This document shows, one piece after another, positions 28,248 through 37,471 of a DNA stretch of 64,000 nt (position 1 is its first letter; each line of letters starts with the position of its first letter). The DNA is from Gimesia sp. (lineage in GTDB: Bacteria > Planctomycetota > Planctomycetia > Planctomycetales > Planctomycetaceae), in contig PAJV01000013.1 of the NCBI GenBank assembly GCA_002706765.1, forward strand, positions 1 to 64,000, read 5' to 3'. The notes below the pieces were generated by a model. That model was not told where the DNA came from, searched no databases, and was given only the letters and a program-made list of their open reading frames with translations. The position numbers and the translations under genes are program-made.

Positions 28248-29581
28248 TGTTTAACTCTGCCAAACCAAGCCCCGGCGAATGGTTCAGTTGTCTGAATGTC
28301 GGTGATGACAAAATCGTTGACAAAGACGAACGCCGCAAGGATAAAGACCTGTTGATTCCCGGTCACTCGCTGGTTGAAATCGTCGGTGTCCGCACGCTAA
28401 ATGGTGACACTCCGGTGTTTGAGATCCGTCTGCCGGTCGGCGACACTGCAGCAGGGCAGGATGAACCAGCCGACGCAGATGGTAAAGTGCCGAAGTACGT
28501 CACCAACGGCATCAACTTCGCATTCACTGGCCCGAAGGTGATCACCAAGGGGCAACTGGGCCGGATTAAGTACGCTCCCGCATTCGTGCGTTACGAGGGC
28601 GATGAAAGCGACAACGAGAAGATTCACGGCAGATATGTCAGGCCGGAGAACAGCAGGCTGTCAGACGCAACCCTCGACGGCCTGGAGCTGCTTTACGGCA
28701 CTGGCACAGTGCAGCAGTTGATCGGTGATCCAGCGGGACACCTGAAGCTGCCTAACGATCTGACCAAGGCGAGCCGGTTCAAGATTCAGCACCAACTGCT
28801 CGGCTGGAATGTCCACGGGATTTATAAAGTTACGACAGGCGACAAAAAAGAAAATAAGGACAGCACGAAGAATCTCCTCGCGTTCGTTGCACCGGCGAAT
28901 CAGATTGCTGCACCGACTCCGGTCAGGTTCATTACTCATGAACCGTATTCCACATTTACACTGCGGACATATCCCCCTGACAGTTATGACCTCGACGGTG
29001 ACAATCGGTCGAATCAAGACTATTACAGAATGGTGGACGGAGAAATAAAAATTCCGTGCAGCCTGTTCTACTGGGATCCGGACGGCAACAGCAAGCAGAT
29101 GATTGAAATTATAGGCGATTCCATCAATGCGGAAATCAAGCTGGTGTTAGAGGGGCACGAAACAGAACCGTTTTCCCTGCTCAAGCAGTATCTTTCGGAA
29201 GAATCGCTGACCACCCTGATTGAGGACCTGCCGAACGTGGGGAGAGGAAATGTCTCTGTCTCTCTCTGGCCGGGGCACTGGCTGATTGAGTTCATCGGCG
29301 ATCTGGCAGGTGTCGTGTTCGATCAGTTCGTCATCGACAAGCCAGAAGATTCCGATTTTGAATGCCTGTCCTACTACACGAACTGGGCTGACAGCAGGGT
29401 TGATGACGAAGTGCTGTTTCCGATCCCGCTGGCCGGCAAGTGGGACGGCGATGATGACGCGATCAATGACGCCGTGGCAGCAGGTTCAATCGGCTGGGCG
29501 ACCTGTGCCCCAGGGATCGGACTGGTTGCCCCCACTGTTCAATGCCGCGATTATAACGGCGATGGAACCCCAGATTTATAA
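28247..29581 (+). CDS. phage structural protein of unknown function (tail/tip)
   Basis: 444 residues beginning with GTG at 28247 that overlaps the preceding stop (TAGTG). The N-terminus has FSCLNVGDDKIVDKDERRKDKDLLIPGHSLVEIVG, and the C-terminal part has a beta-rich region (VSVSLWPGHWLIEFIGDLAGVVFDQFVIDKPEDSDFECL). The end ACAPGIGLVAPTVQCRDYNGDGTPDL is close to a dockerin/EF-hand-like calcium loop DYNGDGTPD, followed directly by the stop. I do not recognise a family. Place in operon suggests a tail-tip or fibre component. Confidence 0.55.
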   Translation: MFNSAKPSPGEWFSCLNVGDDKIVDKDERRKDKDLLIPGHSLVEIVGVRTLNGDTPVFEIRLPVGDTAAGQDEPADADGKVPKYVTNGINFAFTGPKVITKGQLGRIKYAPAFVRYEGDESDNEKIHGRYVRPENSRLSDATLDGLELLYGTGTVQQLIGDPAGHLKLPNDLTKASRFKIQHQLLGWNVHGIYKVTTGDKKENKDSTKNLLAFVAPANQIAAPTPVRFITHEPYSTFTLRTYPPDSYDLDGDNRSNQDYYRMVDGEIKIPCSLFYWDPDGNSKQMIEIIGDSINAEIKLVLEGHETEPFSLLKQYLSEESLTTLIEDLPNVGRGNVSVSLWPGHWLIEFIGDLAGVVFDQFVIDKPEDSDFECLSYYTNWADSRVDDEVLFPIPLAGKWDGDDDAINDAVAAGSIGWATCAPGIGLVAPTVQCRDYNGDGTPDL

Positions 29582-29589
29582 GGTGTGAA

Positions 29590-30474
29590 ATGGGACAAAC
29601 TGATTGCGCCATGTCACTGATGAAAAAGCCCTGCCCGCGCTTGAGATTTCCCTGTAATCGCTGCGGGGCAAAGATCGTCAACGCGGGTCTGCAGTGGGAA
29701 ATAGATATTCCGCTGTATAAAAAGTGGTATTACATGGACGGGCTGATGGTGCAGAATGCCCCCGCTGGTGAGCCGATCAGCACGGTTACTGTCAGACGTT
29801 ATCACCCGTTTATTGATCCGGAAACGTCGAAGCCTTCTCCCTGCAATTTCACGGGGCCTGCTGCCGTCGAATCAACGCCATTATTTACAACGGGCCAGAC
29901 TCCCGCTGATTATGGAACCTGGGTTCAGGATTTTGAATGGTTTAATTTCGGACCCCCACCACACGGGCCAGACAACTGGAATAACTTTGTTCGTCTCCAT
30001 CAGTGCGTGGTGGATTTCGAGCAGGCCGAACTGGAAGAGGGGAGCGGGGATCTGGTCAAGCCGGGACGCTGGCGTATTAACCTACAGGTTTTGCAGATTG
30101 CAGCCGGAACCACGACTCCCGAAGAGGCAGAGTTTGACGAAATCTATAAAAACTATGCCATCGGTGCCAGTTATGTTCCCTGGGGTATTCTTACGGAATT
30201 TGCAGCCCAGATCGTAGGTCAATACTATCCTCCCGATGATTTCAATTGCGTGATTCCAGCCGGTGAAACCCAACGCTGGCACAGATCCGTTCCCACACTT
30301 CCGATTCTTCCGTTCGGCGTGACATCGTACACCCGGGAGACACTGCCAGACGGTTACGACTGGAACGAAGATTTAGCCGAGCCCAGTTCAGGCCCGTTTT
30401 ATCCCACAGGCTTTGAGAATCTGAACGCATATTATGCCCCTCCCTACATTGATGTGAGACACGTTAAGATATGA
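29590..30474 (+). CDS. phage-operon protein with N-terminal CxxC pair
   Basis: 294 residues. Begins MGQTDCAMSLMKKPCPRLRFPCNRCGAKIVNAGLQ, so a small zinc-ribbon-like CNRC motif precedes a compact domain with many Trp, Pro and Tyr residues (WVQDFEWFNFGPPPHGPDNWNNFVRLHQCVVDF). The C-terminus is PFYPTGFENLNAYYAPPYIDVRHVKI. No family recognised. The stop is overlapped by the glycosyltransferase ATG (ATGA), so it is co-translated with it and may act on, or be modified by, the same pathway; that is inference. Confidence 0.55.
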   Translation: MGQTDCAMSLMKKPCPRLRFPCNRCGAKIVNAGLQWEIDIPLYKKWYYMDGLMVQNAPAGEPISTVTVRRYHPFIDPETSKPSPCNFTGPAAVESTPLFTTGQTPADYGTWVQDFEWFNFGPPPHGPDNWNNFVRLHQCVVDFEQAELEEGSGDLVKPGRWRINLQVLQIAAGTTTPEEAEFDEIYKNYAIGASYVPWGILTEFAAQIVGQYYPPDDFNCVIPAGETQRWHRSVPTLPILPFGVTSYTRETLPDGYDWNEDLAEPSSGPFYPTGFENLNAYYAPPYIDVRHVKI

Positions 30475-32282
30475 CACTGACCGTCGAAGCAAAACAGAAA
30501 CTCTGTGAAGCCTGCGAGTTCAAGCGTAATTACCTCTGCCGGAAACACGGTGATGAGGTACGGCGACTGGTCAAGACTCGATCAACCTGCGAAGGCTGGG
30601 GCAATGTCAAAGCAGTTGAGACCCGTGGTATCAAATCGCTGACTGTCGTCTCCTGCTACTTCAACCCCACTGGCAGTGATTCACGCCTGGATAATTTCAG
30701 AGCGTTTCAGGCCGCACTGGGTGTGCCTGTGACTGTTGTGGAACTGTCGTTTGATGGAACATTCCAGATTGACGGTGCCATTCAGCTGAGAGGCGGTATC
30801 AATCAAAACCTGATGTGGCAGAAAGAACGGTTGATCAATATCGGGATCCAGTCGCTGCCGGCAGACGTCGACGCGGTTGCCTGGATTGATGCTGACCTTG
30901 TCTTTCAGAACCCCGACTGGTACGAGCAGACAAAAAGCCTCCTTGGCACACATGAGTTTGTGCAGCTGTTCGAGCGGATTGAGTATCTGGATCCGGATGG
31001 AAACGTGGAACGGTCGCTCCCCAGCTGGTCAGCATCACGCAACGGTCAGAGAATGCCGGGGGGAGCATGGGCCGCGCGACGGGATGCAATCAGTGGCGGA
31101 ATTCCTGATACCTGCATCATCGGCGGCGGTGACTGGTCGCTGGTCAATTCCTGGCCTGTCGATCAGAAAACAGGCTGCACACCTGGCACAGTGCGACATC
31201 TATTCCACGGAACCCAGGCAGGCAGGCAACACGGCACGCGCGAAAAGATCCTGAAGCGACACCATTTCAACCCGCAATACGATATTGTGATTGACCCGAA
31301 AAACGGGCTGTGGAAGTGGGGGACATTTAAGCCGGAAATGCAGGCAGATGTGAGAGCGTATTTCCAGAATCGAAAGGAAGACAGGCAGCCCGTAAAACCA
31401 GCCCCCCAGGAAGTGAAGCCAGCCAGAGAACCGAGGCTGATACCGAAGCTGTATTCGCCAGTCGAACCTCAAAAACACCGGGAAACGTTCGCCTGTGATG
31501 TGATTCTCCCGTATAGCCAGCCAAACTATCAATACCTGGAGGACTCCATCAAATCAGTTCTGAACCAGAATTTTGTCCGGACGGTGATTCACCTGGTGAA
31601 TGATGGAGTGGATGAAGACCCGATCGGGGAAAAGTACTCGAAGCTGGAAAATGTGCGCTGGTATCAGAACACTGATCGACCTGTGGGGCCTTATGTGATC
31701 TACAACAGGCTGTTTGATTACCTGGAAAGCGACCTGGTCGCAAATCAGGATTCAGATGACCTGTCACTGCCGATGCGACTTTACAAGAGCATTCAGTTGA
31801 TTCAGCAGGGGTTTGACGTTGTGGGCGGTTCCATGGAGCAGTTTGTTTCCTACGACGATCCCAGCGAGCGAATGAGGCGCGCCCTGACCTGGAAACCGTA
31901 CCACTATTCCGGGAAAGTTTATGCTGCTTCACCATCCGGGACCGTGGTGAATTCCACGATGGTGATGAAGAAATCCGTTTATGAAGCCTGCAATGGCATG
32001 GCTCCCTGGATTGCCGGGGCTGACAGCGAGTTTTACGAACGTTGTATTCAGGCTGGTTTCAAAGCGGTGGCCATGCAGGACATCGTAGCACTCAGACGGT
32101 TACACGATCCCTCATTATCCAATGACCAGGTCAGCAGCGGGCATGGTTCCAATCTGAGGGAAGAAATCAAGCGAATGACTGCCGAAAGCATTGAACGGCA
32201 AAAGCAAGGCCCAGATCATTCCATTGGAGGACTGGCAAAACATCGAAACGACAATCAATTGATTCAGATCAAAGGGAAATGA
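30471..32282 (+). CDS. double-domain glycosyltransferase (GT-A type) with Cys-rich head
   Basis: 603 residues. The first 45 residues carry four Cys (12, 15, 23, 40), a likely zinc site. A first GT-A-like domain follows: TVVSCYFNPTGSDSRLDNFRAFQAAL and the metal-binding WIDADL (Asp140-Ala-Asp142), ending near HLFHGTQAGRQHGTREKILKRHHFN. After a Pro-rich linker a second family-2-like domain starts about residue 340: CDVILPYSQPNYQYLEDSIKSVLNQNFVRTVIHLVNDG, NQDSDDLSLPMRLYKSIQL, and AGADSEFYERCIQAGFKAV. The product is probably a bifunctional enzyme that adds two sugars. The acceptor may be a tail protein, cell-wall glycan or capsule. Confidence 0.85.
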   Translation: MTLTVEAKQKLCEACEFKRNYLCRKHGDEVRRLVKTRSTCEGWGNVKAVETRGIKSLTVVSCYFNPTGSDSRLDNFRAFQAALGVPVTVVELSFDGTFQIDGAIQLRGGINQNLMWQKERLINIGIQSLPADVDAVAWIDADLVFQNPDWYEQTKSLLGTHEFVQLFERIEYLDPDGNVERSLPSWSASRNGQRMPGGAWAARRDAISGGIPDTCIIGGGDWSLVNSWPVDQKTGCTPGTVRHLFHGTQAGRQHGTREKILKRHHFNPQYDIVIDPKNGLWKWGTFKPEMQADVRAYFQNRKEDRQPVKPAPQEVKPAREPRLIPKLYSPVEPQKHRETFACDVILPYSQPNYQYLEDSIKSVLNQNFVRTVIHLVNDGVDEDPIGEKYSKLENVRWYQNTDRPVGPYVIYNRLFDYLESDLVANQDSDDLSLPMRLYKSIQLIQQGFDVVGGSMEQFVSYDDPSERMRRALTWKPYHYSGKVYAASPSGTVVNSTMVMKKSVYEACNGMAPWIAGADSEFYERCIQAGFKAVAMQDIVALRRLHDPSLSNDQVSSGHGSNLREEIKRMTAESIERQKQGPDHSIGGLAKHRNDNQLIQIKGK

Positions 32283-32283
32283 A

Positions 32284-32925
32284 ATGGTAGACTGCAGAAA
32301 ATCAGACTTTTATGACGCGAAATATGCCGAAGGCGGTTTCGTTTACAATGAGCAGCGGGAACGGGACTGGCTGAAAAAACACCTGGTCGACCGGTTCAAT
32401 CTGCAACCTGGTGACAAGCTGCTGGAAGTAGGCTGTGGAAAGGGCCTGCATTCGTCCCTGCTGGCTGACCAGGGGCTTGATGTGTATGGAGTCGATATTT
32501 CCCGCGTTGGTATCGAGGCAGCCCAGGAGCGGGGTTCACAGGCTCATTTCATCGCTGCCAGTGCTTCAGACCTGCCGTTGTATTTTGATCATGGATATTT
32601 TGATGTGATCTTTGCCCGTGGAATGTCCTGGTATCATTACGAACTCGACCGGGAAATGAAGCTGGGTGTAGACCCGCGCATCGAGACAGCCAAGTTTTTC
32701 CGGTTCCTGAAGCCGGGCGGCCTGTTCGTTCTGCAAATCAAAACTGATTTTTCCGGCAGCAGGCCGGCGGGTGACGTGCACCATAATCGACTGAGTGACT
32801 ACCGGGGCCTGTTTGAGCCCTTGGGGGACATCGTCCACGTGTCGAACATGGCCGGGGTGGAACTGATCGATGACAACCAGGCAGCAGAGGTCAAAGGCGG
32901 GGTTGTGATTGCGACGCGGAAGTGA
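32284..32925 (+). CDS. class I SAM-dependent methyltransferase
   Basis: 213 residues. Motif I is LLEVGCGKGLHSSLLADQGLDVYGVDISRVGIEAA; motif II/III region is YFDVIFARGMSWYHYELDREM, then FLKPGGLFVLQIKTDF, as in methyltransferase_11/25 enzymes. It transfers methyl from S-adenosylmethionine to an unknown acceptor. It starts 2 nt after the glycosyltransferase stop, so glycosylation and methylation may act in sequence on the same glycan. Last gene of the tail operon. The remaining 33 kb is host DNA plus the comM island. Confidence 0.87.
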   Translation: MVDCRKSDFYDAKYAEGGFVYNEQRERDWLKKHLVDRFNLQPGDKLLEVGCGKGLHSSLLADQGLDVYGVDISRVGIEAAQERGSQAHFIAASASDLPLYFDHGYFDVIFARGMSWYHYELDREMKLGVDPRIETAKFFRFLKPGGLFVLQIKTDFSGSRPAGDVHHNRLSDYRGLFEPLGDIVHVSNMAGVELIDDNQAAEVKGGVVIATRK

Positions 32926-33212
32926 TATTGAAAGAACTCAATTGGCTGAGGTGACTTTGAGTCTATGGTAAAACGAGTTTAGTTATCGAGGAGTTACAAA
33001 CTTTCAGTGACCGTTTGCGGAATCAGTTTTGATAAGGGCTCATCATTCCACTAATGCTCATTCCTGAGAGCGTTAGCTGAGAAGAATCTCAGCCACAAAT
33101 TTATAAATAAAATATCAGCTATGATAATCCACTTCATTTAAGGATCAAAATCAACTCGATTTATTAGAGCAACCGTGACTACATTGGTGTTTGAGCTACA
33201 ATTCAGTTCTGA
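32926..33212. other. 287-bp spacer at the end of the phage-derived operon
   Basis: No gene or attachment-like direct repeat is evident. A perfect 6-bp hairpin (GCTGAG at 33076-33081, CTCAGC at 33088-33093, loop AAGAAT) occurs about 150 nt after the methyltransferase gene, followed by an AT-rich stretch, and might weakly terminate the operon. No tRNA gene is visible that could have served as an integration target. Confidence 0.4.
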
Positions 33213-33806
33213 TCAGGTTGAGCCAGATTTTGTATCTGCAATCAATTGTCTCACAAGATCTTCAACTTGTTTCACATTCTGAATTGCCAGAAATCCCAAG
33301 TCGTGCTGTTGCCGGGTGTTGCTCTGTTCAAAGCGGAATTCTTTATCAAAGATGAGATCTCCAGAGCCATCTTTCCATTGTTTTCGATGCAGTTTGCCGA
33401 GACTCTCTGGTTCGAAAGATCGGATATCAGTTTTAAAACCCCCGTTAAAGATAATTGCTCGATTTGAAGTTAAAACATAGGCAGTATTCCGAGCTTTTCT
33501 CATCATCCAGAATGGTGAAGTCAGCATGCCGAAACCAATCAGGACGAATGGGATTCCAAACAGTGGAAAGAAATCAAATCCTTTTTGAAAATCAGGAATT
33601 TTAAAGCCAGCCGCTCCTGCAATCCAGAACAGTGCAAAAGCTGTCCACGGAATACCAAACAAAACAATACCGATTGACCGCATACTAAAATGTCTGGGTA
33701 TCGGTGTTCCGACCCAGGTGATCTGCTCTCCTTCATTGAGTTCAGACTGAATCAATGATTGCAAATGCAGTGGAAGCTGCCAGAGACTCGAAGTTTGATC
33801 GTCCAT
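33213..33806 (-). CDS. membrane protein with bacterial PH-like domain
   Basis: 197 residues. The N-terminus is soluble (MDDQTSSLWQLPLHLQSLIQSELNEGEQITWVGTPIPR), followed by two membrane helices (about 45-70 and 85-108), then WMMRKARNTAYVLTSNRAIIFNGGFKTDIRSFEPESLGKLHRKQWKDGSGDLIF. That last block is the pattern of bacterial Pleckstrin-homology-like domains (DUF-type bPH) often paired with two helices. The role is unknown; such proteins may sense or organise the membrane. Stand-alone gene on the minus strand. Confidence 0.75.
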   Translation of the reverse strand: MDDQTSSLWQLPLHLQSLIQSELNEGEQITWVGTPIPRHFSMRSIGIVLFGIPWTAFALFWIAGAAGFKIPDFQKGFDFFPLFGIPFVLIGFGMLTSPFWMMRKARNTAYVLTSNRAIIFNGGFKTDIRSFEPESLGKLHRKQWKDGSGDLIFDKEFRFEQSNTRQQHDLGFLAIQNVKQVEDLVRQLIADTKSGST

Positions 33807-34004
33807 TCTGAGTTATTACCGGCAATCAAAAAAACTGAAATGAAAGAGTTAAAACAGCGGTATCGGGCAGGTTAGCAATAATACTGTAGTCAATTTGCTA
33901 GATGAAAACGAGAACAGGGTTTTTCAGGTTGGCTATCAGATTTAATTAGAAATCTGATGCTTTCTCCAACTCACGATGCCGACTTTTGCAATAGACATTC
34001 AATG

Positions 34005-35336
34005 TTAAACCAGTTTCCATCCCTTGCGATACTCTCGACGGATATACTGATCCGACTCGGGAGCGTTGGTTGCCTTCATAGCCTGGGAGTCCCAGTGCAG
34101 TTTTTTACCCGTGCGATATGCAACATTACCCAGATGATTGGCTTCGGTAAGCAAACCTGCGTATTCGAAATTGCAGGTTGTCGGCGCACCGGTTTTGCAG
34201 GCATGAATCCATTCCGCATGATGACCCAGAGATTTTGGAATGAAGGGCTCTGGACGTTTGAAGTCTGCGAATTCTTGTTCGGGTAATAAGACATGTTTAC
34301 TGTAATCTGACAGCAGCATGCCTTTTTCACCGACGAATAACACCCCATTGGCCCATTGCGGAATTTTACCTTCCTGCCAGATACGGGGCTTGTTTGTTCC
34401 CTGGTACCAGCCCACCCTAACAGGGGGCATCTCTCCACGTTGACCGTATTCATAAACGGCCTGCATCGAAGCCGGTGCGATTTCTTTCTGGACGGGTGGT
34501 CCTTCCGCTTCGATTGTGAGCGGGTAATCCAGCTTCAATGCCCAGAAAGGCAAGTCAATCCAGTGGCTTCCCAGGTCGGACATTGTGCCATTGCCAAAGT
34601 CCCACCACCGATACCATTTGGGTCCAGGAAAATAAATATTATTGAAAGGACGTTCCGGAGCAGGACCTACCCAGAGATCCCAGTCCAGTCCTTTTGGAAT
34701 CTCGTCAGTATGACTCGGCCGTTTTTCCGAGTATACAAGATCTTTTGCGGCGCGGGCTGCTTCTTCGGAAGGATGCCAGCCCCACGCCCGCGAAACCCAG
34801 ACATGTGCTTCCTGAACAGGTCCAATCGCGCCGGATTGAATCAGTTCGACGACCCGGCGGTAATTGTCTCCCGCATGAATCTGGGTACCCATTTGAGTGG
34901 CGACATTCGCTTTACGGGCTGCTTCCCGAATCACACGTGCTTCCCAGACACTGTGGGTCAGAGGTTTTTCGCAATAGACATGCTTTTTCATCTGCAGTGC
35001 CGGTAGTGTTGCGAAGGCATGCGTGTGCTCGCAAGTGCTGACGACGACGGCGTCAAACTGATCAGGGTGATCGTACACTTCGCGAAAATCTTTGAACTGT
35101 TTTGCTTTGGGATGACTCTGTGCAGCGCGAAACAAATTCTGTTCATTCACATCACATAAAACCGAGATATTCTCAGAAGAGACCGAACGGAGATTACTGC
35201 CACCTCGTCCCCCAGAGCCAATGATGGCGATGTTGAGCTTTTCATTCAGGTTAGTTCCCCGGACTATGGCAGGGGCGCCGAAGCCAATTGCGGCGGCAGC
35301 CGATGCAGAAGTTGCCAGAAATCGTCTGCGATTCAT
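34005..35336 (-). CDS. Tat-exported Gfo/Idh/MocA family oxidoreductase
   Basis: 443 residues from the ATG at 35336. The N-terminus [27 protein letters not shown] is a twin-arginine signal of the RRxFL type. The Rossmann fold starts [22 protein letters not shown]; the family signature [21 protein letters not shown] has the catalytic Lys in EKP. The C-terminal part includes [25 protein letters not shown]. These enzymes oxidise or reduce sugars and related compounds with NAD(P). The frame opens 27 codons earlier, but the Tat start fits the export signal and the extra peptide looks non-coding. Common in planctomycetes for polysaccharide breakdown products. Confidence 0.94.
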   Translation of the reverse strand: MNRRRFLATSASAAAAIGFGAPAIVRGTNLNEKLNIAIIGSGGRGGSNLRSVSSENISVLCDVNEQNLFRAAQSHPKAKQFKDFREVYDHPDQFDAVVVSTCEHTHAFATLPALQMKKHVYCEKPLTHSVWEARVIREAARKANVATQMGTQIHAGDNYRRVVELIQSGAIGPVQEAHVWVSRAWGWHPSEEAARAAKDLVYSEKRPSHTDEIPKGLDWDLWVGPAPERPFNNIYFPGPKWYRWWDFGNGTMSDLGSHWIDLPFWALKLDYPLTIEAEGPPVQKEIAPASMQAVYEYGQRGEMPPVRVGWYQGTNKPRIWQEGKIPQWANGVLFVGEKGMLLSDYSKHVLLPEQEFADFKRPEPFIPKSLGHHAEWIHACKTGAPTTCNFEYAGLLTEANHLGNVAYRTGKKLHWDSQAMKATNAPESDQYIRREYRKGWKLV

Positions 35337-35528
35337 GGAACAATGAGTCTGGTCTGCTTTTTCCGGTTGATCTTGCACAGGAAACCTCCACCTCTGTATG
35401 AAATAGTCTGAAAGCATGGGATCGCTTTAATAAACTATCGTAAACTATGGCAGGATTCAGAGGACAAGGCAAGACAAAAGGAGAGACTCTGATGAATTCC
35501 GTTCTGATTGGAAGCCGTCTATTGCAGG

Positions 35529-36641
35529 TCAGTCATTTGAGCACTGGGGGCAACTTCCTGACAGGTTCAGATCTTCACTGAGCCAGTGCTGATGACAGTC
35601 ACAACATAGATCCAGTTGACCTGGATATTCTTCCAGAAGATTTAAATAATCGACGATTTGTGCATGAATCTCAGAGTCGCAGGTGAGCTTCCTGCTGAGA
35701 ACGAGTGTTTCATTGATTAACGCAGCCGAATCCGTGAGAAAGGTGGCTTGTCGTTGATCAAGCTGACAGCGACCCCGTAAAATCCGCCCTGCCTGGCAGC
35801 TGCTTTCTACAGACCAGAAATGTCCTGCGCGCCAGTTTCCTTCACTGGTTGGTTGCAGATAAACTTCGACACGATTCGTTTCCGGGCCCGTAACGGGTAT
35901 ACGAATGATACTGACTGGTTTACTTAACTCGGATGATTGCTTAGCTGGTTCACTCTGTTGCCATTGCAGGCCATTTAAGGATGGCGCCTCGGGTTCTGTG
36001 ATCGATACTGTTTCCTCTTTGAATTCTTCCTCTGTTAATTCATATTGCTGATTGAGAAACTGCATCAGTTGCTTGCGGCTGGTATTTCGTTCCTGTCTGG
36101 TCTGCTTAAGCTTGAGTCGAAGTTGCTTCAGTGAATCTCCTGCCTGATTGAAGCGGATAATCAATGATTTCAATTGCTGTGGTACTGTTAAAACGGTCTC
36201 TTCGTGTGTACTGTCAGATTCCGGCGTACTCAATTCCTCCAGAAAATCCAGTGACTCACCGTGATACCAGCAGCAATATGCTTTACGCCACACATGCCAG
36301 CCCGTTGTATCGAACAGGTAGGGATTGTCAGTGAGTGGCACTTCGGCTTCACAGGCATTGAGCGCCTGTTCTATGATTTCTTCTCGTGATAAAGATGCCA
36401 GTTCTCCCTTCATTTCCAGTAATTCACTTTCCATAAAATCAGGAAGTGATGCAAACTCAGCCTGGTATACTTCGTCTGCTTCCACGCCAGCATTGATCCA
36501 GGTCTGCAACTGTTGAATTTGAACGGGTGCGAGCTGTGCCACACGTGACTGAGAAAAATCAATACCCCATTCAGCAAGTTGACCACTGATGGTGCGGCAG
36601 CTTATTTCATTGATATCGGTTTGTGAAAACTGGTTTGTCAT
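35529..36641 (-). CDS. conserved hypothetical protein with C-terminal zinc ribbon
   Basis: 370 residues, no signal peptide. The start MTNQFSQTDINEISCRTISGQLAEWGIDFSQSRVAQLAPVQIQQLQTW looks helical, then TGWHVWRKAYCCWYHGES; a coiled-coil follows (NQAGDSLKQLRLKLKQTRQERNTSRKQLMQFLNQ). The C-terminal tail CCDCHQHWLSEDLNLSGSCPQC is a zinc ribbon with two CxxC pairs. Preceded on the same strand by the LexA-CsrA fusion and the coiled-coil gene, so probably one operon. No known family recognised; a structural or regulatory role in a stress-linked operon is speculation. Confidence 0.7.
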   Translation of the reverse strand: MTNQFSQTDINEISCRTISGQLAEWGIDFSQSRVAQLAPVQIQQLQTWINAGVEADEVYQAEFASLPDFMESELLEMKGELASLSREEIIEQALNACEAEVPLTDNPYLFDTTGWHVWRKAYCCWYHGESLDFLEELSTPESDSTHEETVLTVPQQLKSLIIRFNQAGDSLKQLRLKLKQTRQERNTSRKQLMQFLNQQYELTEEEFKEETVSITEPEAPSLNGLQWQQSEPAKQSSELSKPVSIIRIPVTGPETNRVEVYLQPTSEGNWRAGHFWSVESSCQAGRILRGRCQLDQRQATFLTDSAALINETLVLSRKLTCDSEIHAQIVDYLNLLEEYPGQLDLCCDCHQHWLSEDLNLSGSCPQCSND

Positions 36642-36700
36642 GTACGTACTTTCTCTGTGAAAAAAATGAATGTGAATCCGAATGTGTCAGGACGAGAAGA

Positions 36701-37390
36701 TCAGAGACAGCTCACGGCAAAAGTGGCGGTTCCCTGTTGACACTGCGTTAAAGCAAGTCGTGCGGTTTCAGTACGAAGGGAGACCGGTAAATAATCACCC
36801 AGAACCTCAACCGTAATCTCATCTGGCAGCAGGCCTTCCTGCTTTGGCACGGTTGTTGAACCATAGGGAGTATGAATCACTTCCCATCTGGTCTTATTTT
36901 CCAGTTCGGTGATAGCCTGTTGTTCAACATGCTTCAGGTCGTCCCATGCCTGTTCGGCTATTGAAAATCCCTGCTGACTTTGAAGGGTCGACTGATAATG
37001 GGCTTCGAAAATCTGAATCATCTCTCGCCAGCCTGTGATCGCCGCTTCGTAGGATTGTGCCATTGCCTGACAGACTTCCGCTTCTTCCAGATCGCCTTTC
37101 AGACGTTCCAACTTCGATTTTTCCTGATTCAATTTACGAACCAGCTGCTGAATCTGCTGTTCCTGCTTCATCAATAGTTCGTTGCATTGCTCCACATCAT
37201 GGGAAGCTTCACCTGATGTCAGGCCCTCGTATTCATCTTCAATTGTCAGCAGATTGGTGTAACCATTTTTTATTGCTTCGGGAAATTCTAAAGCGGATTG
37301 CCCACTCTCCGTTCCCGTTTTCGTGTTTCTATTAAACGGTAAGAGCTCATTCTTCTCGTTTGATTCCTGCTTATGATCCATACGTGTCAA
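36701..37390 (-). CDS. coiled-coil hypothetical protein
   Basis: 229 residues. The centre is a long coiled coil (NELLMKQEQQIQQLVRKLNQEKSKLERLKGDLEEAEVCQAMAQSYEAAITGWREMIQIFEAHYQSTLQ). The C-terminal domain reads GSTTVPKQEGLLPDEITVEVLGDYLPVSLRTETARLALTQCQQGTATF. The gene starts 81 nt after the LexA-CsrA fusion and ends 60 nt before the zinc-ribbon gene, so the three probably share a transcript. No family recognised. Confidence 0.65.
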   Translation of the reverse strand: MTRMDHKQESNEKNELLPFNRNTKTGTESGQSALEFPEAIKNGYTNLLTIEDEYEGLTSGEASHDVEQCNELLMKQEQQIQQLVRKLNQEKSKLERLKGDLEEAEVCQAMAQSYEAAITGWREMIQIFEAHYQSTLQSQQGFSIAEQAWDDLKHVEQQAITELENKTRWEVIHTPYGSTTVPKQEGLLPDEITVEVLGDYLPVSLRTETARLALTQCQQGTATFAVSCL

Positions 37391-37471
37391 GCCTCCATAT
37401 ATAAAGATGTTTTCAAGCCAGGTTTGGAATCGCGAAATGCGTTCAGCGGTCTTTCCCGGAAGTCAGACTGC

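Noticed and set aside
33076-33093. GCTGAG/CTCAGC hairpin as a phage attachment site or strong terminator
   Set aside because: Only 6 bp, without T-tract or a matching copy at the left end of the phage region.
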